Of a stretch of 9,554 bases of DNA, positions 5,344 to 9,554 are shown piece after piece. The stretch comes from CAYPTJ01 sp964413845. Lineage in GTDB: Bacteria; Patescibacteriota; WWE3; 9FT-COMBO-53-11. A program made the translations under genes and the position numbers. The notes below the pieces were generated by a model that was not told the origin of the DNA, searched no databases, and was given only the letters and a program-made list of their open reading frames with translations. The DNA lies in the NCBI GenBank assembly GCA_964413845.1, contig CAYPTJ010000005.1, forward strand, positions 1 to 9,554, written 5' to 3'. The number at the start of each line of letters is the position of its first letter. Within the stretch, counting starts at the first letter, position 1.

Positions 5344-7512
5344 TCACCAATGGATGTCGCACACGCTCCTTGAGACACAAGGGGGAACCTCTTGTGGGAT
5401 GTAAGGAGGTGCCATCTCTAAACCAAAGAATTCATAATGGAGGTGGAAGCCGTCAGAGTTTCCAGTATTACCAACCGTCCCAACCGGTTGACCAAAGAAG
5501 ACAGGATCACCAGTTCTTACATAAACGTTGTCTAAGTGTGCGAAAACGGTTTCAAATCCGGCAGAGGAGCGAACTCGGACATAGTTCCCGTAGCCGGCAG
5601 TGCAACCAGAAACAGAGTAACAATGGCTAACAACCACCCCGCTGTGGGTGGCAAGAACTGGATTTCCAGCGTTGGAATAGTCGATATCAATTGCCTCATC
5701 GCCAGTGTGAGAGTAAGGAGCATTCGGCCCTTGAGTGATATACCCACTTGCCAACGGCCAACCGATGGGATAGGCAGTACTCGGCTCCCCGACAATCACC
5801 GCTCCTGTTCCGGAGAAGGGAGCGGTAGCGGGAGTTGTTGTACCCCTGACAGTGTTGGTAACCACCTTATCTTCATTGGCGGTGATATTCTGGTTGCAGA
5901 ACGCGGTTATCTCCCCCCCAGGTCCGATGGGGATAGGAAATCCTGACGGGTCCCCTCCCGGCTGGCAGTAGTCGTCGCCCCAATTGATCTGTTCGTTTGC
6001 TTCTCCAGTGTTTTTAATAGTGATCCGCCATCTTATCGGATGAACCAATCCGTCCTTTTCTATCTGAAGAGGGTTATCGAACTCGTCGCAGGAGGGAGCG
6101 GGCTCACAAGCTTCTTTGGTGACGGTAATAGGAACGGAAGTAATCGCCGATGGAAGTGCGGCGTTGGTGTTGAAGATGGAACCCATCAAAAAGATTAAGA
6201 AAATCGCCATCCCCCCGATTGCCAAGACAAAAAAACCGCAGATACCAACAAAAAGATAGATCGCCAGCGTAAGAACCGGCTTCATCATCTTTTCGGCGAC
6301 TAGCCCACCGACAAAGCTGACCACCGCCCCCAGAATTGCTCCTACCGGACCGCCAACGGCAGTCCCTATGGCTGTACTAATCCCCGCTAAACCAAGTCTC
6401 GCCGCGATCCAACCGGCAATCCTCCGAATGACTTTATCCCTAACAAACTCAAACCCTTTCGTGAGCGGGTCTTTAATGAACCGTTTCCAAACTCGAGCGA
6501 ACAAGGCCTTGGCTTCAGTAATCTTGTTCAGAAGGGCAGTCAGCCGTACCCGCTCGGCGGTCCACCCTACTGCCCCCCTGATAAGGTTTTTGGGATAGAG
6601 ATAATAACGCCAGGTACCCGTGGCAAAAGCGCGTTTGATGAACTCCTGCCAGATGTACACCTTAACTGTTCCCCAGAAACCTTTCTCATGATAGGTGTTG
6701 AGGAAGTTAAGGGTCTGGAAGTAGAGGTTGCGATTCTTCCAGTAGCGCCAAAATACGCCTTCGGGAGAAGTAGCTAACTGCTGAGCAGCAGAAGAAATAC
6801 CTGCCTCGCCCAAGCGGCTCACCCGCTCAAACTCTTTGCGGACGGCGTCACGAGAAGTTTTAGATGCCTTAAACCAATCCGTCTGGATCTCACCTGCTCC
6901 CTCCCAATCTCCAATCGCCAGGCGATCCACAATGCCTCGCTCAAAGCCCTCTGCTTGGGCGATGATCTGGGGCAGCATCACCCCGCCCACGATTGGTGCC
7001 GGTGCTCCAGGAAGGGAGGCGTAATAGGTGTTCAACTGCCGAGCCATCATTAAAGTTAAACCGGGGCTTTGCTGAATACCTTTTTCTTCCGCAATAAGGC
7101 GGGTGATACGCAGGCGCGCCCTTTCGTTCCAACGGAGGGTCGCCTGCTGAAGGGAGTAGGGAACAGCTGGCCCACCCCTTGGATCAAGACCGGCAACGGT
7201 AAAGTAATGTTCCCAAACAGCGCTCTCGGCGTCTGTCCAAAGGAGGGGGATGGGGGGACGACCACGGTTTTCGAAGATCGAGGCGATCGTTTCCCGAGTG
7301 GTTTCTAAGGGTTTAGTAATGGCATCGATGAGGTTGAATTTAGTGAAAGCAACCGCCCCCGGCTCATAACCAGGACGGGCCTTAGCTTTAATGTCAAAGG
7401 CGGTTTTTAGGTCGGACTTGAGGATTTCCCCAAATTCCGATGGGACATCATAAGGGGCAAGCGCCTCATCAATTCCTTCCCATAAGCGTTCAGCGAATGT
7501 TTCCTCAGCCAC
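5344..7512 (-). CDS. Membrane-spanning protein with extracellular Ig-like and C-terminal M23 peptidase domains
   Basis: This 722-residue protein starts with GTG at 7512. Residues 1-350 are a large, mainly helical region without a signal peptide, likely cytoplasmic. Residues 366-405 are Gly/Ala-rich and amphipathic (AIGTAVGGPVGAILGAVV), followed by a strong membrane segment at about 411-445. Residues 455-575 resemble a DUF11-like or Ig-like domain (WRITIKNTGEANEQI, VVTNTVRGTTT) with four cysteines. Residues 581-698 are an M23 (LytM-type) peptidase: SHTGDEAIDID (His602, Asp609 as zinc ligands), GNPVLATHSGVV, AHLDNVYVRTGDPV (His659) and FHLHYEF (His690, His692). All expected catalytic positions are present, so it should cut peptide crosslinks in peptidoglycan outside the membrane. 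Being next to pilin and VirB6-like genes, it could open the wall for the apparatus, like lytic enzymes in other type IV systems. Its stop abuts the next gene. Confidence 0.88.
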   Translation of the reverse strand: MAEETFAERLWEGIDEALAPYDVPSEFGEILKSDLKTAFDIKAKARPGYEPGAVAFTKFNLIDAITKPLETTRETIASIFENRGRPPIPLLWTDAESAVWEHYFTVAGLDPRGGPAVPYSLQQATLRWNERARLRITRLIAEEKGIQQSPGLTLMMARQLNTYYASLPGAPAPIVGGVMLPQIIAQAEGFERGIVDRLAIGDWEGAGEIQTDWFKASKTSRDAVRKEFERVSRLGEAGISSAAQQLATSPEGVFWRYWKNRNLYFQTLNFLNTYHEKGFWGTVKVYIWQEFIKRAFATGTWRYYLYPKNLIRGAVGWTAERVRLTALLNKITEAKALFARVWKRFIKDPLTKGFEFVRDKVIRRIAGWIAARLGLAGISTAIGTAVGGPVGAILGAVVSFVGGLVAEKMMKPVLTLAIYLFVGICGFFVLAIGGMAIFLIFLMGSIFNTNAALPSAITSVPITVTKEACEPAPSCDEFDNPLQIEKDGLVHPIRWRITIKNTGEANEQINWGDDYCQPGGDPSGFPIPIGPGGEITAFCNQNITANEDKVVTNTVRGTTTPATAPFSGTGAVIVGEPSTAYPIGWPLASGYITQGPNAPYSHTGDEAIDIDYSNAGNPVLATHSGVVVSHCYSVSGCTAGYGNYVRVRSSAGFETVFAHLDNVYVRTGDPVFFGQPVGTVGNTGNSDGFHLHYEFFGLEMAPPYIPQEVPPCVSRSVCDIHW

Positions 7513-7518
7513 AGCCGT

Positions 7519-7544
7519 ATTTTAGCATTAGCAGCGATTGACAA
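7519..7544 (-). promoter_or_regulatory. Extended -10 promoter for the M23 gene, apparently leaderless
   Basis: On the minus strand TGCTAAAAT carries a TGn motif and -10 box TAAAAT (7524-7519). The -35-like TTGTCA (7544-7539) is only 14 bases away, which is short, but an extended -10 can do without a good -35. Six bases separate the -10 from the GTG at 7512, placing +1 on the start codon. The -35 overlaps that of the divergent promoter. Confidence 0.55.
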
Positions 7545-7567
7545 TTAACCGCTATCTATTGGATAAT
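7538..7567 (+). promoter_or_regulatory. Promoter for the VirB6/TrbL-like gene, apparently leaderless
   Basis: A perfect -35 TTGACA (7538-7543) is followed after 18 bases by GATAAT (7562-7567). Seven bases later is the ATG at 7575, so +1 would fall on, or one base before, the start codon. No Shine-Dalgarno precedes the ATG. Confidence 0.65.
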
Positions 7568-7574
7568 CGAAGTA

Positions 7575-8810
7575 ATGTCTCTTACTCTGAAGCGGGCTTT
7601 CCTTATTTTTGGACTTGTTTTTTCACTATTCTTCTTTACTCCCTCTTCGGCTTATGCTATTTGGCCTATCGATGATATAGAGGATAGGCTGGGAGATCTT
7701 TGGTCGACCATTGGCTGTGCAACCGATCTTAACTGTTGGGTAAGAAATGCCATAACTGCCGGTGCCAATTATGCCTTAAAGATAGTAGTTGGGAAAGACG
7801 TTGGAGAGATTGCTCAGTCAACTGGAGAGAGATTCGGTAATACTGGATTACTCGCTGTTGCAGGAACCGTTGGAGATCAAGCTTACAACTACCCCCCTGA
7901 CATCCATTTAGCCAATTATGTGCGCTACGAGCTTGGCAACAATCTCCTCGGTACCCCTGCCTACGCCACCACGGGATCAAAAATGCTTGGGAAGACAATC
8001 CTTGCCGTTTGGGAAAAGATGCGCGACCTTTCTTACAGCTTCTTTATGCTCATCATGGTTGCGATTGGCTTTATGATTATGCTCCGGAAACAGATCGCCC
8101 CTCGGGTAATCATTTCCTTCACCAACGCCCTTCCAAGGATTGTCGCCAGTCTTTTTCTCATCACTTTTAGCTACCTAATCGCCGCTCTTTTTATTGATGT
8201 AGGAATTGTCTGGGCCTCAAGAGTACTTGTTAGTTTAGCGCTAGGAGGCGTAGCGCCCGATCTTCCTGACGTCCCAGGTAACGGTATAAGCGGTATAAGT
8301 GGAGGGGTAGGGGCTTTTGGGGTGCTTGCTCAACGAATACTCATGGCCGCTTTTCGGATCTTCCTTGTCCCCGGAGAAGCATTCCTAACAGCTGTTCTCC
8401 TCATCTTCGTCGTTCTCTTCCTCATCGCCGCGCTCTGCGTTCTTGGCCTTGTTATCCTCCAACTCCTCTACCGCTATGCCCGGATTATCATCATGACCGT
8501 CTTTGCCCCTTTCATCCTCCTCCTTGGAAGTCTTCCCGGACAGGAAGGGGCAATCACAGGCTGGTTCAAAGACTTAGCCGTCAACACCCTTGTTTTTCCC
8601 GCCATTCTTCTCATGGTCCACATCAGCAGTACCATGCTGGTAGGTGCTTTAGCGGAAGAAGCTGAACACCTCACCGGTTGGCCTGAAACCCTTGCCGGCC
8701 TCCTCCCATCCTTCGCCCCTGTTGTTCTTGGGATAGTAGCACTAATCATCCTCCTAATGAGTTTCAAAGTCCCCGGAATTATCGAGAACGCCGTCAAGGG
8801 AAGGAAATAA
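7575..8810 (+). CDS. VirB6/TrbL-like polytopic membrane protein
   Basis: The 411-residue protein has a signal peptide (MSLTLKRAFLIFGLVF, cleavage near AYA at 26-28), then an extracytoplasmic stretch to about residue 150 with a CATDLNC pair and conserved-looking aromatic residues. From there it is largely membrane: helices at about 151-171 (SYSFFMLIMVAIGFMIML), 186-215, 270-297, 301-319, 336-358 and 377-397. A Gly/Pro-rich loop lies at 224-247. The RKQIAPRVIISFTNALPRIV segment between the first two helices, and the later ARIIIMTVFAPFILLLGSLP, are of the kind seen in VirB6/TrbL-type proteins of CPR type IV loci. In VirB6 systems such a protein forms part of the inner-membrane channel. The call is by architecture and context, since the family diverges strongly. 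It stands alone on its strand, with its own promoter, and is followed by a hairpin. Confidence 0.75.
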   Translation: MSLTLKRAFLIFGLVFSLFFFTPSSAYAIWPIDDIEDRLGDLWSTIGCATDLNCWVRNAITAGANYALKIVVGKDVGEIAQSTGERFGNTGLLAVAGTVGDQAYNYPPDIHLANYVRYELGNNLLGTPAYATTGSKMLGKTILAVWEKMRDLSYSFFMLIMVAIGFMIMLRKQIAPRVIISFTNALPRIVASLFLITFSYLIAALFIDVGIVWASRVLVSLALGGVAPDLPDVPGNGISGISGGVGAFGVLAQRILMAAFRIFLVPGEAFLTAVLLIFVVLFLIAALCVLGLVILQLLYRYARIIIMTVFAPFILLLGSLPGQEGAITGWFKDLAVNTLVFPAILLMVHISSTMLVGALAEEAEHLTGWPETLAGLLPSFAPVVLGIVALIILLMSFKVPGIIENAVKGRK

Positions 8811-8812
8811 AA

Positions 8813-8847
8813 AGGCCCCGATTTAAGAGATATCAAAATCGGAGCCT
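8813..8847 (-). terminator. Intrinsic terminator of the zinc-ribbon gene
   Basis: Arms GGCCCCGATTT (8814-8824) and AAATCGGAGCC (8836-8846) pair with one mismatch around an 11-base loop; A8813 and T8847 extend the stem. On the minus strand the stem is followed by TTTTTATTT, as in a standard rho-independent terminator, and the gene's TAG at 8855-8853 lies just upstream. On the plus strand there is no T run after the stem, so it is a weak or no terminator for the gene ending at 8810. Confidence 0.8.
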
Positions 8848-8852
8848 CACTA

Positions 8853-9497
8853 CTACCTTGGTGGAAGGCCCAAGACTGCCAAAGCCAAGACTACCAAGCA
8901 AAGAAAAAAGCCGGTAGTGAAGATGAACGGTACCCAGTAAAAACCCCTCTTTCTCACCGCTATGGTAAGGGTAGCAGGGACAAGCAAGGGCGGAAAAAAG
9001 ATTGCCCCTAAGAAGAGAGGAATAACTACCCGTCTCGAGACTGTAGGGGAAAGCGATTGCGGATCTTTCCTATCCAGTTCCTTGAGGTGTTCCTTCTCTA
9101 ACTTGGCAATATCGCTGAGCTGCTCCAGACAGCGCAGACAAAATCTCCTCTGGCCGATCTGATGAGCCAACTCCGTTATATCACCAAGCAGCCCTCTCGC
9201 TTTGGGGTGATTCCAAGGGTACCGCGTCCGCCCCCCGCAATGGGGACAGGCGTATTGCCGAGGGAAAGAATCCACGTGCGGCTTCTTCCCAAAATGAAGC
9301 CTCACAAATGCCCCCGCGCCAACGGTCTTCGCTACCTGAAGAGCAAACCTCTCCGGAACAGCTCTTGAACCTCTTCCAAAGCTTGGGAGCCTTAACTTAG
9401 GCAACCGCGGGAGACCTCGGCGGCGGAGATGGTCCATCGCTAAAACTACAGAAGGAATGACAACCATCACCACCGCTAGACGAACGAACCACGGCAT
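8853..9497 (-). CDS. Small membrane protein with a two-CxxC zinc ribbon, unknown function
   Basis: The 214-residue protein begins with a membrane segment (about 5-21, MPWFVRLAVVMVVIPSVV). A basic, proline-rich stretch follows (24-50). The soluble middle carries CPHC at 84-87 and CLRC at 120-123, a spacing suited to a zinc ribbon. A charged helix (about 127-143, AKLEKEHLKELDRKD) precedes two C-terminal membrane helices, at about 156-180 and 186-211. The start is firmly set by AAAGGAGAG (9511-9503) just upstream of the ATG. I do not recognise the family. The zinc-ribbon side may face the cytoplasm and bind protein or nucleic acid, but this is inference. It is the only gene here besides the pilin at 1354 with a strong Shine-Dalgarno, and its link to the secretion-like cluster is uncertain. 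Confidence 0.78.
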   Translation of the reverse strand: MPWFVRLAVVMVVIPSVVLAMDHLRRRGLPRLPKLRLPSFGRGSRAVPERFALQVAKTVGAGAFVRLHFGKKPHVDSFPRQYACPHCGGRTRYPWNHPKARGLLGDITELAHQIGQRRFCLRCLEQLSDIAKLEKEHLKELDRKDPQSLSPTVSRRVVIPLFLGAIFFPPLLVPATLTIAVRKRGFYWVPFIFTTGFFLCLVVLALAVLGLPPR

Positions 9498-9502
9498 TTT
9501 TT

Positions 9503-9511
9503 CTCTCCTTT
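9503..9511 (-). promoter_or_regulatory. Shine-Dalgarno of the zinc-ribbon gene
   Basis: On the minus strand AAAGGAGAG (9511-9503) lies about five to seven bases before the ATG at 9497. Further upstream is a 7-base direct repeat TAAATAC x2 (9531-9518) in AT-rich sequence that may hold the promoter, but no convincing -35/-10 pair can be named before the right edge. Confidence 0.75.
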
Positions 9512-9554
9512 CTTTGAGTATTTAGTATTTACCTCTAAATGTCCCTAACTATAG

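Noticed and set aside
5343..5378. Upstream start at 5378 for the membrane-anchored protein
   Set aside because: It overlaps the M23 coding end by 35 bases and adds a leader unlike a signal anchor, while the ATG at 5342 gives a standard basic N-terminus and stop-start coupling.
5536..5946. 136-codon plus-strand open frame inside the M23 gene
   Set aside because: The opposite strand encodes an intact M23 catalytic domain and an Ig-like domain here; the plus frame shows Ser/Arg-rich shadow composition.
5344..7512. Recoded UGA as glycine, as in some CPR lineages
   Set aside because: TGA ends the M23 gene right after its conserved C-terminal region and next to a start codon, and the long genes here have no in-frame TGA to be read through.

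Overview
The window looks like part of a Candidate Phyla Radiation (Patescibacteria) genome, probably a Microgenomates-like lineage. This is inferred from four things: small pilin-like proteins with the GGIQYMASGGD motif, a neighbouring polytopic VirB6/TrbL-like protein, short GC-rich palindromes between genes, and very tight spacing. UGA acts as a stop (the M23 gene ends in TGA) and tryptophan is TGG, so the recoded lineages SR1/Gracilibacteria are unlikely. Lineage was not tested by any search.

Layout, left to right. Positions 1-413 (minus) hold the first 137 codons of a secreted coiled-coil protein resembling EnvC/PcsB-type murein hydrolases; the rest lies beyond the edge. Positions 414-633 are intergenic, with two imperfect GC-rich palindromes and a strong promoter. 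Positions 634-4301 (plus) form a likely operon: a cysteine-repeat protein with a pilin-like C-terminus, two small VirB2/TrbC-like pilins separated by the 3' remnant of a lost third pilin, and a 717-residue secreted cysteine-rich protein of unknown function. Its last 18 bases overlap a convergent pair (5342 down to 4284, and 7512 down to 5344, minus): a membrane-anchored protein and, upstream of it, a 722-residue membrane-spanning protein ending in an M23 peptidase domain. A 62-bp divergent promoter region separates the M23 gene from a plus-strand VirB6/TrbL-like membrane protein (7575-8810). A terminator hairpin follows, then a minus-strand membrane protein with a two-CxxC zinc ribbon (8853-9497).

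Taken together this resembles the structural part of a type IV secretion or conjugation-derived surface apparatus: pilin subunits, an inner-membrane channel-like protein, a wall-opening peptidase and large secreted accessory proteins. No ATPase (VirB4, VirB11 or coupling protein), relaxase or DNA-processing gene is present here, so function as DNA transfer, DNA uptake, attachment or protein export cannot be decided.

The most unusual signals are the pilin fossil at 1690-1736, the nearly identical 111-bp cysteine-rich repeats inside a pilin-like gene, and the repeated placement of promoter -10 elements only 6-11 bases before start codons that lack a Shine-Dalgarno sequence. The last point suggests leaderless or near-leaderless mRNAs for most transcription units here.
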